Assembly (NCBI RefSeq): GCF_001642935.1
Contig: NZ_CP016761.1
Location: 2,852,001 to 2,916,000, forward strand
Source of the DNA: Fictibacillus arsenicus
GTDB taxonomy: Bacteria; Bacillota; Bacilli; Bacillales; Fictibacillaceae
Reading direction: 5' to 3'
DNA length: 64,000 nucleotides
The translations under genes were made by a program, and so were the position numbers. Shown in pieces: positions 44,920 through 53,574 of the stretch (the stretch's first letter is position 1; every line of letters begins with the position of its first letter). A model generated the notes under the pieces. It made no database searches, was not told where the DNA came from, and saw only the letters and a program-made list of their open reading frames with translations.

Positions 44920-44950
44920 AACCCTCCCTTATCCAGCGGGAGGGTTTTTG
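44920..44950 (+). terminator. Terminator of pckA
   Basis: AACCCTCCC / GGGAGGGTT followed by TTTGG; stem of nine pairs. Confidence 0.88.
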
Positions 44951-44970
44951 GTATTTATTAGAAAAAACAG

Positions 44971-45020
44971 TTGTAAAGTGACATGGATGTCATTTATAAT
45001 AACGACATGGATGTCACTTT
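44971..45020 (+). promoter_or_regulatory. Promoter with two palindromic operators of the MFS-TetR operon
   Basis: -35 TTGTAA (44971) and -10 TATAAT (44995) are 18 bases apart. TGACATGGATGTCA (44979-44992) fills the spacer, and the same palindrome core GACATGGATGTC recurs at 45004-45015, centre to centre 24 bases. These flank the -10 element and are very likely the binding sites of the TetR-type repressor encoded in the operon. Confidence 0.85.
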
Positions 45021-45040
45021 AAAAACTGGGAGCTGATTAC

Positions 45041-46327
45041 ATGGAACAATCGGAAAAATTATTAAAAAACAAACCTTATCAATTTTTAATTTCTGCTCAA
45101 CTGATTTCCAATCTTGGAGACTGGCTGTCAATTCTTGCTGTATTTACGCTTGTGGGACTTAAATGGGAAGCCACACCACTACAAGTTTCGTTAATAATCT
45201 TATCTCTTGCCCTCCCAATGACTTTACTAGGACCTGTAGCAGGTGTCTTGGCTGATCGTTGGGAACGCAAATACATTATGATTATTTCTGATACGGCAAG
45301 AGGTTTCATTATTTTTGGTCTCGTTTTTGCTAATGAACTTTGGCATGTGTATACTTTATTATTTGGTTTAGGTATTTTTTCGGCTCTCTTTACACCGGCC
45401 AAAAACGGAAAGCTAAAAGAAATTGTGCCTGATCACCACATGCAGCAAGCTGCCTCAATCAGTTCCATAATTGAGAGCGGCACGAAAATAATCGGACCTG
45501 CAGTAAGCGGCCTTCTTCTTGCACTATGGAATTTCAAGATCATCTTTTTTCTTGATGCAATAACCTTTTTACTATCCGTTCTTCTCCTGCTTAAGATTCC
45601 AGCAAACCCTTCACAAATTCTAAATGAAGAACACGAAGAGAATAAGCTAAAGAAGAACTTTATCAAAGAAATGCTTGATGGCCTCTCATTTATTAAGGGT
45701 ATTCCTGCTATTATGTACGGAACGCTTTTAATGGCTGTTACCATGTTCGTTATTCAGATGTCAGATTCACAGTTCGTTACTCTCTTTAGAGAATTAAAAG
45801 AAGTATCACCACGATTAATTGGTACTGTTATGACCGCTTCTGGAGCAGGATTTTTAGTTACTGGAATCATCTTGAGTAAGTTTGAAATTAAAAATGCAAT
45901 TAAGGCTATGGCAGGAGGAATATTCACACTCGGTTTAGGATTTGGAAGTCTAGCTATCCTTACTGATTATAATCTTTCCAATCCTATGTTTTGGGCACCT
46001 TCTATAACATTTTTAGCTTGTGTTGGAGCTGGTTATGTTTTTATTCCCTTTCAGTCCAATGTATTAAAACTAACTCCAGAACACATGACCAGCCGTACAT
46101 TCGGTACAATCGGAAGCATCATGACGTTTTCCTCTTTAGTCGGTCCTATTGCTGGTGGATTCTTAGCAAATTTATTCGGAGTAATCCCTATCTTTATAGT
46201 TACATCTAGTGGATTGTGCTTTATAAGTGTGATAGCTTTTATTTTAAGAGCACAGTCTAAAAGGAAAAAAGGAGAACCATATGTCACCGAAAGTAACGGA
46301 GAGCCACAAAGAAGAGCGGAAGCGTAG
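45041..46327 (+). CDS. MFS transporter (macrolide/drug efflux-like), YfiS-type
   Basis: The 428-residue protein has 12 membrane helices, with AQLISNLGDWLSILAVFTL, LLGPVAGVLADRWERKYIMI and PIAGGFLANLFG segments typical of the MFS_3 efflux group. It shares an operon with a TetR regulator, like yfiS-yfiR in B. subtilis, so drug or metabolite export is likely; substrate unknown. SD GGGAG. The end overlaps the regulator start by 47 bases. Confidence 0.88.
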   Translation: MEQSEKLLKNKPYQFLISAQLISNLGDWLSILAVFTLVGLKWEATPLQVSLIILSLALPMTLLGPVAGVLADRWERKYIMIISDTARGFIIFGLVFANELWHVYTLLFGLGIFSALFTPAKNGKLKEIVPDHHMQQAASISSIIESGTKIIGPAVSGLLLALWNFKIIFFLDAITFLLSVLLLLKIPANPSQILNEEHEENKLKKNFIKEMLDGLSFIKGIPAIMYGTLLMAVTMFVIQMSDSQFVTLFRELKEVSPRLIGTVMTASGAGFLVTGIILSKFEIKNAIKAMAGGIFTLGLGFGSLAILTDYNLSNPMFWAPSITFLACVGAGYVFIPFQSNVLKLTPEHMTSRTFGTIGSIMTFSSLVGPIAGGFLANLFGVIPIFIVTSSGLCFISVIAFILRAQSKRKKGEPYVTESNGEPQRRAEA

Positions 46328-46895
46328 CATTCTGGAGGCTGCAAAAAAGATATTTATTAAAAAAGGATATGAAGCCTTTGTCATGCAAGATGTAATTGAT
46401 GCAGTCGATTTAAGCAGGGGCGGTGTTTATTCATACTTTTCTAGTAAGGAAGACTTGTTTTTATCTATATTAGAAGATTCAAATCGGACTTACAGTAAAG
46501 AAATTAAAGATATAGCTAAACATCCTTCAATCTGGAATTCATTGGTAAAGGATTTTGAAGATTATAAATCTGCTGATGATACAGAAGATTTGTTTGGAGC
46601 TGTACAAATCGAATACTTCTTAATCAATAGACTGCTGCCCGAGAAAAAAATCTACATGAAAGAACGATATGAATTTGCCATTGAACACCTTATGAATTTA
46701 TTTGATGAAGGCGTAAAAAAAGGTGAATTCAACCCCAAATACCCTTTAGATACAATCGCAAGGTATTTTATAACCTTTAACGATGGGATAAATATAGCCA
46801 CAATCTTCCTTAATAAAAAAGATTTAAACTTTAACGCTCAAATTGATATCTTCTTGTCTCATTTAGCCAGTATGTTAGGTGTAAAACATCAATAA
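46281..46895 (+). CDS. TetR family transcriptional regulator (YfiR-like)
   Basis: A 204-residue regulator with N-terminal HTH (SILEAAKKIFIKKGYEAFVM, then DVSRGGVYSYFSSKED-like recognition helix) and a ligand-binding C-terminal part. It overlaps the MFS gene, so the two are coupled. It probably binds the two TGACATGGATGTCA-type palindromes at the promoter and is released by the transported compound. SD AAAGGAG. Confidence 0.92.
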   Translation: MSPKVTESHKEERKRSILEAAKKIFIKKGYEAFVMQDVIDAVDLSRGGVYSYFSSKEDLFLSILEDSNRTYSKEIKDIAKHPSIWNSLVKDFEDYKSADDTEDLFGAVQIEYFLINRLLPEKKIYMKERYEFAIEHLMNLFDEGVKKGEFNPKYPLDTIARYFITFNDGINIATIFLNKKDLNFNAQIDIFLSHLASMLGVKHQ

Positions 46896-46926
46896 AAGGA
46901 GCTGTTTTCATTCAGCTCCTTTTCCT
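46894..46926. terminator. Bidirectional terminator
   Basis: AAAAGGAGCTG / CAGCTCCTTTT between the TetR gene and convergent ytmA, T-runs on both sides. Confidence 0.88.
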
Positions 46927-47705
46927 TGCTCCTTCATCCACTCACATAGCGCATATGTTATTTTTCTGTTTTCTTTTGGCGGGAAGTAATGCGTATATTC
47001 GGGATAGATCCAAGTTTCACATGGTTTCCCGAGTTCTCCTAACCTTTTTTCAATCTTAAGTGTGTGCTGTACACTCACATTTTCATCCTTCATTCCGTGG
47101 ATACACAGTAGAGGGACTTGCAATTCACTACAGTAATACAAGGGCGACCGCCATTCGTATTCTTCAGGATACTTTTCTGGGGTGCCGCCGATTACCCTCT
47201 TCATCATCCGCCGCAAGTCTTCTCTTTCCTCATAAGTGACAGCCATATCTGTTACACCGCCCCAAGTAACTACAGATTTGATTTCAGGGTACTTCATGGC
47301 AGTAAACAATGCCATCGGTCCGCCTCTGGAAAAGCCAAACACGTGGATTTCATTGTCATCAACTTTTGGAAATTGTTTCAGCACTTCAAATGCAGCAAAG
47401 GCATCTGTACGATCCTTACCAGCAAAGTCTTCGTTTCCCTCTCCACCCAAGTTTCCTCTGTAATATGGAGCCATAACTGCAAATCCTTGTGATGCGAATT
47501 GAATAATCCTCGCGATACGAACCATGCCAACTGACTTAATACCGCCTCTTAAATAGAGAAATCCCGGAAAAGGGCCTTCTCCCTCAGGCAGAGCAGCCAG
47601 ACCTTTTATTCTCAATCCGTCATTTAAGTACGTTACAACATACAATCTAATGGTTGGATGTGGGGAAGGAAATCGCTGCCATTCTATGATTTTTGCTCGT
47701 TTCAT
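46908..47705 (-). CDS. ytmA: Alpha/beta hydrolase (prolyl oligopeptidase-like) YtmA
   Basis: The 265-residue hydrolase has nucleophile motif GFSRGGP (Ser126), an Asp in GMKDENV and a His in YTHYFPP. It resembles the catalytic domain of S9 peptidases without a propeller, so a small ester or peptide substrate is likely. Opening MKRAKIIEWQRFPSPHP matches YtmA, as does the position between pckA and ytlA. SD AGGAG. Confidence 0.9.
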   Translation of the reverse strand: MKRAKIIEWQRFPSPHPTIRLYVVTYLNDGLRIKGLAALPEGEGPFPGFLYLRGGIKSVGMVRIARIIQFASQGFAVMAPYYRGNLGGEGNEDFAGKDRTDAFAAFEVLKQFPKVDDNEIHVFGFSRGGPMALFTAMKYPEIKSVVTWGGVTDMAVTYEEREDLRRMMKRVIGGTPEKYPEEYEWRSPLYYCSELQVPLLCIHGMKDENVSVQHTLKIEKRLGELGKPCETWIYPEYTHYFPPKENRKITYALCEWMKEQGKGAE

Positions 47706-47811
47706 TCCGACACTCCTTATTTATTTAGTGGGTAAACACACATTTTCAGTAATCACATACATTATTACATAAAAGTCATGACTTCATCCCTATTTGTGCA
47801 GGAGGATTGCA

Positions 47812-48816
47812 ATGAAACATATAAAAAGGAAATTCACTTTACTGTTTACTTTCCTGCTTGCCTTTTCCTTGCTTCTGGCTGGCTGCAGCACTTCCAGTTC
47901 TAAACAAGAAAAAGTCCGTATAGCAGAGGTTACCCGCTCCATCTTTTACGCCCCTCAATATGTAGCCATTGAAAAAGGTTTTTTTGAAGATGAAGGGATT
48001 AACGTTGAGTTAACAACAACTTGGGGCGGAGATAAAACGATGACTGCTTTACTGTCAGACGGTGCTGATGTTGCACTTGTAGGTTCAGAAACAACGATTT
48101 ATGTTCACGCTCAAGAATCTACAGACCCTGTAATCAACTTCGCACAGCTTACGCAAACGGATGGCACTTTTTTAGTGGCACGCAAAAAGCCCGATTTCTT
48201 TTCATGGGAACAGTTAAAAGGAAGTACATTCTTAGGCCAGCGTAAAGGCGGTATGCCTCAAATGGCTGGTGAATTTGGCCTTAAGAAACACGGGATCGAT
48301 CCTAAGAATGATCTGAAAATGATCCAAAACATCGATTTTGCCAATATCGCTAATGCATTTGCTTCTGGTACAGGTGATTACGTTCAATTGTTTGAACCTC
48401 AAGCAAGTCTTTTTGAACAAGAAGGTATAGGTCACATCGTTGCTTCCTTTGGGGCAGAATCGGGGAAAATACCTTACACGACTTTCATGGCAAAAGAAAG
48501 TTACATGAAAGAAAACAAAGAAACTCTTGAGAAATTCACAAAAGGCTTATACAAAGCTCAGTTATGGGTAGAAAACCATTCAGCTGCTGAAATTGCTGAA
48601 GTCATCGCACCATATTTTGAAGATACCCCTGTCGAATTAATTGAAACAGTAGTCGATCGTTATAAGAGCCAGCATAGCTTTGCATTAAATCCGATATTGG
48701 ATGAAGAAGAGTGGAACAATCTGCAAACCATAATGGAAGAGGCTGGTGAACTTCCTAAAAAGATCGATTATGATGTTCTCGTTGATACAACGTTAGCGAA
48801 GAAAGCTATTAAATAA
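47812..48816 (+). CDS. ytlA: ABC transporter substrate-binding lipoprotein YtlA
   Basis: A 334-residue lipoprotein: signal peptide with lipobox LAGC, then an NMT1/THI5-like binding domain (ITRS-like start EVTRSIFYAPQYVAIEKGFF). Such proteins bind thiamine-pyrimidine precursors, taurine or nitrate-like ligands; the ThiY-type relation suggests a pyrimidine precursor but no TPP riboswitch is visible upstream. ATG at 47812 has SD AGGAGG; the longer frame from a TTG contains the SD. First gene of ytlA-ytlC-ytlD. Confidence 0.9.
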   Translation: MKHIKRKFTLLFTFLLAFSLLLAGCSTSSSKQEKVRIAEVTRSIFYAPQYVAIEKGFFEDEGINVELTTTWGGDKTMTALLSDGADVALVGSETTIYVHAQESTDPVINFAQLTQTDGTFLVARKKPDFFSWEQLKGSTFLGQRKGGMPQMAGEFGLKKHGIDPKNDLKMIQNIDFANIANAFASGTGDYVQLFEPQASLFEQEGIGHIVASFGAESGKIPYTTFMAKESYMKENKETLEKFTKGLYKAQLWVENHSAAEIAEVIAPYFEDTPVELIETVVDRYKSQHSFALNPILDEEEWNNLQTIMEEAGELPKKIDYDVLVDTTLAKKAIK

Positions 48817-48834
48817 AGTACAGGAGGAATCGTC

Positions 48835-49626
48835 GTGGCTTTTTTGCAGCTAAAATCAGTAGGTCAAACTTACTTTTCAAAAACATCCGCCACAACGGCC
48901 TTAGAAGATATTTCACTTTCAATAAATGAAGGAGAGTTCACTTCCATTCTCGGTCCAAGCGGATGCGGAAAATCCACCTTGCTATCTATTATCGCAGGTC
49001 TTCTAATCCCAACCGCTGGATCGGTTATGGTTAACAATCAGCCAGTCAATCAGCCGCATCCAAAGATTGGCTATATGCTTCAGCAAGATTATCTTTTTCC
49101 ATGGAAGACAATTGAAGATAATATTACGCTTGGCCTAAAGCTCAGAAATCAATATACAGCCGAACACATTCAAGCGGCCTACCGTTTATTAAAAGAAATC
49201 GGACTTGAACATACAAAGAGTAAATACCCTTCAGAACTTTCAGGCGGAATGAGGCAAAGGGTAGCACTTGTTCGAACTTTAGCAACCCAGCCTAAGGTGC
49301 TTTTACTTGATGAGCCATTCTCAGCTTTAGATTACCAAACAAAACTGAAGCTGGAAGACTTAGTATCTTCTACTCTAAAAGAACACGGTAAAACGGCAAT
49401 TCTTGTTACCCATGATATTGGAGAAGCAATTGCGATGAGTGATAATGTCATATTGTTATCAAGCAATCCCGGCCGTATTTTCCGCACATTTAAAATTCCA
49501 GAAACTCTAAAAAGCCTCCTGCCATTCGAAGCGAGACAGCACCCTGATTTTTCAGCAACATTTCAGCAAATATGGGAGGAGTTGGAGCACATTGAGCAAA
49601 ACGATCACGAACAAGAAACATCTTGA
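48835..49626 (+). CDS. ytlC: ABC transporter ATP-binding protein YtlC
   Basis: The 263-residue ATPase has Walker [10 protein letters not shown] (40-48), signature LSGGMRQR, Walker [13 protein letters not shown] and the H-loop THD. It powers the YtlA/YtlD importer. It starts at GTG with SD AGGAGG at seven bases and overlaps ytlD by 35 bases. Confidence 0.95.
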   Translation: MAFLQLKSVGQTYFSKTSATTALEDISLSINEGEFTSILGPSGCGKSTLLSIIAGLLIPTAGSVMVNNQPVNQPHPKIGYMLQQDYLFPWKTIEDNITLGLKLRNQYTAEHIQAAYRLLKEIGLEHTKSKYPSELSGGMRQRVALVRTLATQPKVLLLDEPFSALDYQTKLKLEDLVSSTLKEHGKTAILVTHDIGEAIAMSDNVILLSSNPGRIFRTFKIPETLKSLLPFEARQHPDFSATFQQIWEELEHIEQNDHEQETS

Positions 49627-50398
49627 GTTTCTTTTATCCATAAAAAAAGAAAAACGAAACATCCGGATTGTCCAGCTGCTCATTTTTCTAAGTTTTTTTT
49701 CGATGTGGGAAATCTCTTCAAAACAAGGCTGGATCAATCCATTGCTTTTTAGTTCTCCATCTAAAATCTGGTCTCTGTTTCTAGAGAAGGCAAGTGACGG
49801 CTCACTTTATATCCATGTTGCATTTACTCTTGGAGAGACTGTTCTTGGGTTTATTCTAGGGACTCTGTTCGGGACCTTATTAGCCGCAATTCTGTGGTGG
49901 TCCCCTTTCTTATCAAGAGTATTAGATCCATATCTCGTAGTTCTTAATGCTATGCCGAAAGTTGCCCTAGGTCCTATTCTGATAGTTGCGATCGGGCCTA
50001 ATTTCGGATCGATCATAGCAATGGGCATTCTCATCTCGGTTATTATCACAACACTTGTCGTGTATACGGCTTTTCAAAACGTTGATGAAAACTATGTTAA
50101 AGTTGTCCGTTCGTTTGGCGGAGATAAAAAACAATGTTTTAAAGAGGTTATCCTTCCCGCATGTTTTCCAAGTATTATTTCATCCCTGAAAGTAAACGTC
50201 GGATTATCATGGGTGGGTGTTATTGTTGGCGAATTTCTTGTTTCAAAACAAGGATTAGGCTACATGATCATTTACGGATTCCAAGTGTTCAATTTTACAC
50301 TTGTTTTAATGAGCCTTTTAATCATTGCTTTAATGGCTACGGTAATGTATCAAGGAGTCGAGTACCTGGAGAGCAAACTTATAAAGCACCATTCATAA
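49592..50398 (+). CDS. ytlD: ABC transporter permease YtlD
   Basis: A 268-residue permease with about six membrane helices and the cytosolic coupling loop [20 protein letters not shown] (EAA-like) after [17 protein letters not shown]. It starts at TTG within ytlC, with GGAGG ten bases upstream. It completes the YtlACD importer. It ends eight bases before the convergent ytkD. Confidence 0.93.
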   Translation: MSKTITNKKHLEFLLSIKKEKRNIRIVQLLIFLSFFSMWEISSKQGWINPLLFSSPSKIWSLFLEKASDGSLYIHVAFTLGETVLGFILGTLFGTLLAAILWWSPFLSRVLDPYLVVLNAMPKVALGPILIVAIGPNFGSIIAMGILISVIITTLVVYTAFQNVDENYVKVVRSFGGDKKQCFKEVILPACFPSIISSLKVNVGLSWVGVIVGEFLVSKQGLGYMIIYGFQVFNFTLVLMSLLIIALMATVMYQGVEYLESKLIKHHS

Positions 50399-50405
50399 AC
50401 TCTGA

Positions 50406-50885
50406 TCAGACCAGGGAATGTTCGAGAGCGTACCTCATGCTTTCTGACAATACCTGGTCTTTCATCATAAAACTAAAGGCTTTGCTGGTTGCTACATCTT
50501 CAGGAAGTTGACTCATCAGGACTGGACCATTCGTTTCAAAATAACGATGTTTCAATAAAATTTTATCTACGTTAGCCACATAGATATTTTTTATGATTTT
50601 TCCGCCTTTTCCGTCTACGTAATATTGGCCAATGTATTTTAATTCAGAAACTCGACCTCCCGTTTCTTCATAAACCTCTCGGACTGCTGCCTCATCTGCC
50701 GTTTCACCTGGCTCTACTTTTCCACCGGGAAACTCTATACCTCGCCTTGGATGTTCGGTTAATAACCATTGGTCTTTAAATTTACAAATACACCACACAT
50801 GCATTGGAGTATCAGAAAATGGGTGGTCAGAAAACGACAATTGTACGGTGTTGTTATAGAAATCTTTAAATGTAATAATATCCAT
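50406..50885 (-). CDS. ytkD: Nudix hydrolase YtkD
   Basis: A 159-residue Nudix protein with a complete box GKVEPGETADEAAVREVYEE plus TGG (residues 55-77). B. subtilis YtkD hydrolyses 8-oxo-dGTP and other nucleoside triphosphates, protecting DNA in stress and sporulation. SD GGAG before ATG. Position next to ytlD is as in B. subtilis. Confidence 0.92.
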   Translation of the reverse strand: MDIITFKDFYNNTVQLSFSDHPFSDTPMHVWCICKFKDQWLLTEHPRRGIEFPGGKVEPGETADEAAVREVYEETGGRVSELKYIGQYYVDGKGGKIIKNIYVANVDKILLKHRYFETNGPVLMSQLPEDVATSKAFSFMMKDQVLSESMRYALEHSLV

Positions 50886-50982
50886 CGCACTACTCCATCT
50901 CGACTATTTCCTCTATTGTAAAGTTCACAACATTTAAAGTCCATTTGTTTTAATCGTTCATTCTGATGTTTGTTCTAATCGT

Positions 50983-51006
50983 GAAAAAACATGGGTAGCC
51001 CCATGC
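50983..51006 (-). terminator. Terminator of the 180-residue exported protein gene
   Basis: On the minus strand CATGGG / CCCATG followed by TTTTTTCACG, overlapping the stop codon region. Confidence 0.75.
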
Positions 51007-51549
51007 TTAATCCACTGAAGCAAATGTAATGATCCATTTGCCGTCAATATATTCATATCCAAGAGTAATTTCATAGATACCGTAAAGATCAGAACTGTTT
51101 TTTTGATAAACGCGGTAAGATGTATCAGAAAGCTGCTTGATATTTACTGGTTCCTCTTCTTCTAACCAAGGAGGCAATTCAGTCGGAATGATATACAAAG
51201 AACTTTCCCTTTCTTCAAATAAACCATCTGTATAGTATGCAGCAATATCTTCAGAAACAAAGTTAGTTAAATAAGTTATAAGTTCATCTTTTGTAGAATA
51301 GTTTAGTACTTTATAATTATCATCTGTTTCCTGTTTTAAAGCTTCCATGAAAAGGCTTGCATTTTTCTTTGCAAGATCTTCGTTGAATTCAGGAATTTTT
51401 TTCTCTCCAGTCTTTTTCTCTTCAGCATTTACTGGCTGTGAGATAGCTTTTTCCTTCGAACTGGAATTCTGGTTAACTTGATCTGGGATGTTAGGGACAA
51501 ATAGAAAGGACAACATAACAGCAAAACATAGTGCTATAAAAGCCTTCAA
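51007..51549 (-). CDS. Exported or membrane-anchored protein, unknown function
   Basis: About 180 residues: signal or anchor helix (MKAFIALCFAVMLSFLFV), then a charged linker (Lys/Glu/Asn-rich) and a folded C-terminal part ending GYEYIDGKWIITFASVD, a strand pattern often seen in small Bacillus cell-surface proteins. I place the start at TTG 51549, behind GGTGGTGGAT; GTG codons at 51558 and 51561 are alternatives. Not recognised. A MITE-like copy lies upstream. Confidence 0.72.
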   Translation of the reverse strand: MKAFIALCFAVMLSFLFVPNIPDQVNQNSSSKEKAISQPVNAEEKKTGEKKIPEFNEDLAKKNASLFMEALKQETDDNYKVLNYSTKDELITYLTNFVSEDIAAYYTDGLFEERESSLYIIPTELPPWLEEEEPVNIKQLSDTSYRVYQKNSSDLYGIYEITLGYEYIDGKWIITFASVD

Positions 51550-51623
51550 GAGATCCACCACCCGTCATTGTTTTCTTACTATAATCTATTCACTGTCTTA
51601 CAAATTCTAAACATTTGTAATAA

Positions 51624-51784
51624 GAATCATTTTCAAAAGATTGGAGTACGCTCCTATGACTAGTTGATTGGAGCGCAAGGTGCGAGTCTCCTGTGGCGGG
51701 TTCACCGCACGCCCCGTGAAAGCGAGCATCCTGGAGCGGAAAATCAACCACTCCTAATAGCCAACAATGTTTATGATAACAGCT
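51624..51784 (+). repeat. MITE-like dispersed repeat, copy 6 (internally deleted)
   Basis: A shorter, 161-bp copy: ends degenerate (GAATCATTTTCAAAAGATTG and AATGTTTATGATAACAGCT), core GTTGATTGGAGCGCAAGGTG joined almost directly to TTCACCGCACGCCC. The central hairpin is deleted. TGTAATAA before and TAAAATAA after agree in six of eight bases. Confidence 0.8.
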
Positions 51785-51808
51785 TAAAATAACATCAACT
51801 TGAATATC

Positions 51809-52072
51809 TTAGCATGTTCTTTTTGATTTTTTACTTTTCTTCCCTATTTCATACAATCCAGTTGCTGCCAAGCCTGCTATTCCTCCAGACCATAGCCTTA
51901 ACTCAACATCCATATTGGTAAAAGGGGAAGCAAGAATTCCAACTATTAAACCAACAAAAAAGCTGCTAATAGGGATATATTTCTTAGGAATCGGGAAAGT
52001 ACGTTTTAACAGCTCCATAAGTGCAGTAACTAATGGGGCCAGAAGCGATGAAAACATGAGTACCTGCTCCAA
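51809..52072 (-). CDS. Small holin-like membrane protein
   Basis: An 87-residue protein with two predicted membrane helices (MFSSLLAPLVTALMELL and FFVGLIVGILASPF, then a weaker LWSGGIAGLAATGLYEI) and a basic tail (KKSKKSKRTC). The pattern is holin-like; a phage context is absent. The start is TTG, eight bases after GAGGAGG; the longer frame (to 52141) has no SD. Function unknown. Confidence 0.7.
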   Translation of the reverse strand: MEQVLMFSSLLAPLVTALMELLKRTFPIPKKYIPISSFFVGLIVGILASPFTNMDVELRLWSGGIAGLAATGLYEIGKKSKKSKRTC

Positions 52073-52292
52073 CCGGACCACCTCCTCTTTTTCACAGCAC
52101 GTTCTTCCATCCTTTATGTATTTTAAAGATTCAAGCTGCATAACTTAAATCCTGCCTAACTAAAAAATTACTTTTTGTCCTAATCAAAATGCACCTTTTT
52201 GCATAAACTGAACTGCCATGATTTTTTTTCGATTATTTTTATTAAATCGGTCCATACTATGGGTAATGAAAGGCAAGACAGGAGTGAGTTAT

Positions 52293-52505
52293 ATGGTAAA
52301 AGGTGACGATCTTTTTCTTATACGTCTCGAAGCAAATGAAATCTCTTGGTGGGAGTATGCTAGAAATGTTTCCCCAGTTTCAAGACCGCCACAGTATTTA
52401 ACATATTGGTCTTTCTTGAAAAATAGAGGAAAACTGCCTCGAAGATTAGTAAAAGAAGCTGAGTGGCGGATGGAAGCTAGAAGAAAAGGGTTACTAGATA
52501 CTTAA
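52293..52505 (+). CDS. Small basic protein of unknown function
   Basis: A 70-residue protein: MVKGDDLFLIRLEANEISWW, then PPQYLTYWSFLKNRGKLPRR. SD AGGAG lies ten bases before the ATG. The aromatic and basic composition suggests a soluble nucleic-acid or protein partner, but no family is recognised. Confidence 0.72.
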   Translation: MVKGDDLFLIRLEANEISWWEYARNVSPVSRPPQYLTYWSFLKNRGKLPRRLVKEAEWRMEARRKGLLDT

Positions 52506-52527
52506 TAAAGAAAAATGGACGATAAAA

Positions 52528-52803
52528 GGTTTACAATCTTTGTTGCTCTTGTAAGTGGTTGATTTGCGCTCCAGGTGCTCGCTTTCCGCGGGGCGTGCGG
52601 TGAGCCTCCTCGGCGCAAAGCGCCTGCGGGGTCTCACCTGTCCCGCTGATCCCGCAGGACAAGGAAAGCTTCGACAGCGTTAAATCGCACGAAGAAAATG
52701 TGATTTTCATTTTCGAGGAGTCTCGCACCTTGCACTCCAATCAACTTGTCAATGAAGAAAAGTAACAAAATATTCAATAGCAACAATGTTTACGAAAACA
52801 GTC
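52528..52803 (-). repeat. MITE-like dispersed repeat, copy 7 (with insert and chimeric end)
   Basis: Read on the minus strand the core GTTGATTGGAGTGCAAGGTG..GAGACTCCT is interrupted by about 60 unrelated bases (52662-52719) before resuming GCGGGATCAGCGGGACAGGT. Both outer ends look like the normal right end (GCAACAATGTTTACGAAAAC on the plus strand at 52779-52799). It fills the 350-base spacer to the next gene together with a terminator. Confidence 0.85.
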
Positions 52804-52805
52804 AA

Positions 52806-52854
52806 ATAAAAAGAGGTTTGACTTCAAAAATTTATTTTGAAGTCAACCTCTTTA
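52806..52854 (-). terminator. Terminator of the 62-residue gene
   Basis: On the minus strand AAAGAGGTTGACTTCAAAA pairs with the complementary TTTTGAAGTCAAACCTCTTT and is followed by TTATTTG; it starts next to the stop codon. Confidence 0.88.
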
Positions 52855-52858
52855 TTAT

Positions 52859-53047
52859 TTAGCTATGTAATTTTTTTAATAAAACGTTCAATTTTCTCAT
52901 TTTTGATTCGTAGCCCGGTTTCAGCTCATATTCAAGATCTTTTAATTCAGAATCTACAACCTCATATGCATAACCCTGGCTAAGTAACGCTTCGACTAGT
53001 AACTCCTTATCTTCATCAGAGAGATTAAGTCTTTCTTTATATTTCAA
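52859..53047 (-). CDS. Small charged protein of unknown function
   Basis: A 62-residue Glu/Lys/Leu-rich helical protein (MKYKERLNLSDEDKELLVEA). It starts at TTG, eight bases after AAGGGGG; the longer frame to 53077 ignores that SD. Not recognised. It has its own strong terminator. Confidence 0.7.
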   Translation of the reverse strand: MKYKERLNLSDEDKELLVEALLSQGYAYEVVDSELKDLEYELKPGYESKMRKLNVLLKKLHS

Positions 53048-53137
53048 TGTTAAAGCCCCCTTCCATGTATGCATCAATTATAACGCGGGGCTTTAGAGTA
53101 TATCCTTACTAAAAATTTGGAAATTTCCAATCTAATG

Positions 53138-53323
53138 CTAACTCGTGATAACCACCCATGCAATTGCACCTATAATGATCAATACATTAGTAAAATAATC
53201 AATAATGCGTGTATCTTTTCTTACCATTGTCGCTGTAAAATACAGAAGCAATCCGAAACAAAATAAAATTGCTAAATAGTAACCGACCACCGACCAAGAT
53301 AAGAACAAAATTTGATTTTCCAT
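53138..53323 (-). CDS. Small two-helix membrane protein under c-di-GMP riboswitch
   Basis: A 61-residue protein of two membrane helices (VVGYYLAILFCFGLLLYFTA and FTNVLIIIGAIAWVVIT) joined by a short basic loop (MVRKDTRII). SD GGGAGG lies eight bases before the ATG. The leader upstream has a c-di-GMP-I aptamer, so the product is probably tied to lifestyle change or the cell envelope; its function is unknown. Confidence 0.82.
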   Translation of the reverse strand: MENQILFLSWSVVGYYLAILFCFGLLLYFTATMVRKDTRIIDYFTNVLIIIGAIAWVVITS

Positions 53324-53364
53324 TTACATATCCTCCCTCTTTTACTTCATAAATCGAAGGATAA

Positions 53365-53453
53365 TGATTCGTAAGGTAGCTGGCTGGCATATTATAAGAA
53401 ATGAAGCCCCTTTAGCTTTGCGTCCCCACTTTTCAGTGAATTTGCCTTTATCA
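53365..53453 (-). promoter_or_regulatory. c-di-GMP-I (GEMM-I) riboswitch
   Basis: On the minus strand the aptamer reads TGATAAAGGCAAATTCACTG, a GAAA tetraloop, GTGGGGACGCAAAGCTAAAG, then GCCAGCCAGCTACCTTACGA. GGCAAA, the GAAA loop, GACGCAAAGC and the AGCCAG/CTACC receptor side are hallmarks of GEMM-I. P1 can form between TGAT..AAGG and CCTT..ATCA. A -10 TATAAT lies about 70 bases upstream. There is no obvious terminator; control may be at translation start. Confidence 0.85.
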
Positions 53454-53574
53454 AACGATTTATGGTATTTCTTCTGTTATTTTGTCGTAAAAATAAACCC
53501 TTTTCCCTACCCTTAGGGATATTATACCAAAAATAAAGTAAAGAAGTATCTATTTTTTAAATATTTAAAATTAT

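Noticed and set aside
47706-47811. TPP riboswitch before ytlA, expected if it imports a thiamine precursor
   Set aside because: The 100-base leader lacks the conserved CUGAGA and thi-box elements and is too short.
51809-52072. Prophage remnant signalled by a holin-like gene
   Set aside because: No other phage gene, att site or integrase is seen nearby; a stand-alone small membrane protein is more likely.
52068-52280. Various frames inside the repeats (for example 32068-32280, 37831-38067, 52531-52740)
   Set aside because: These frames are products of the GC-rich MITE core read in different frames; they share the same meaningless peptide (for example SGISGTGET) and have no SD.
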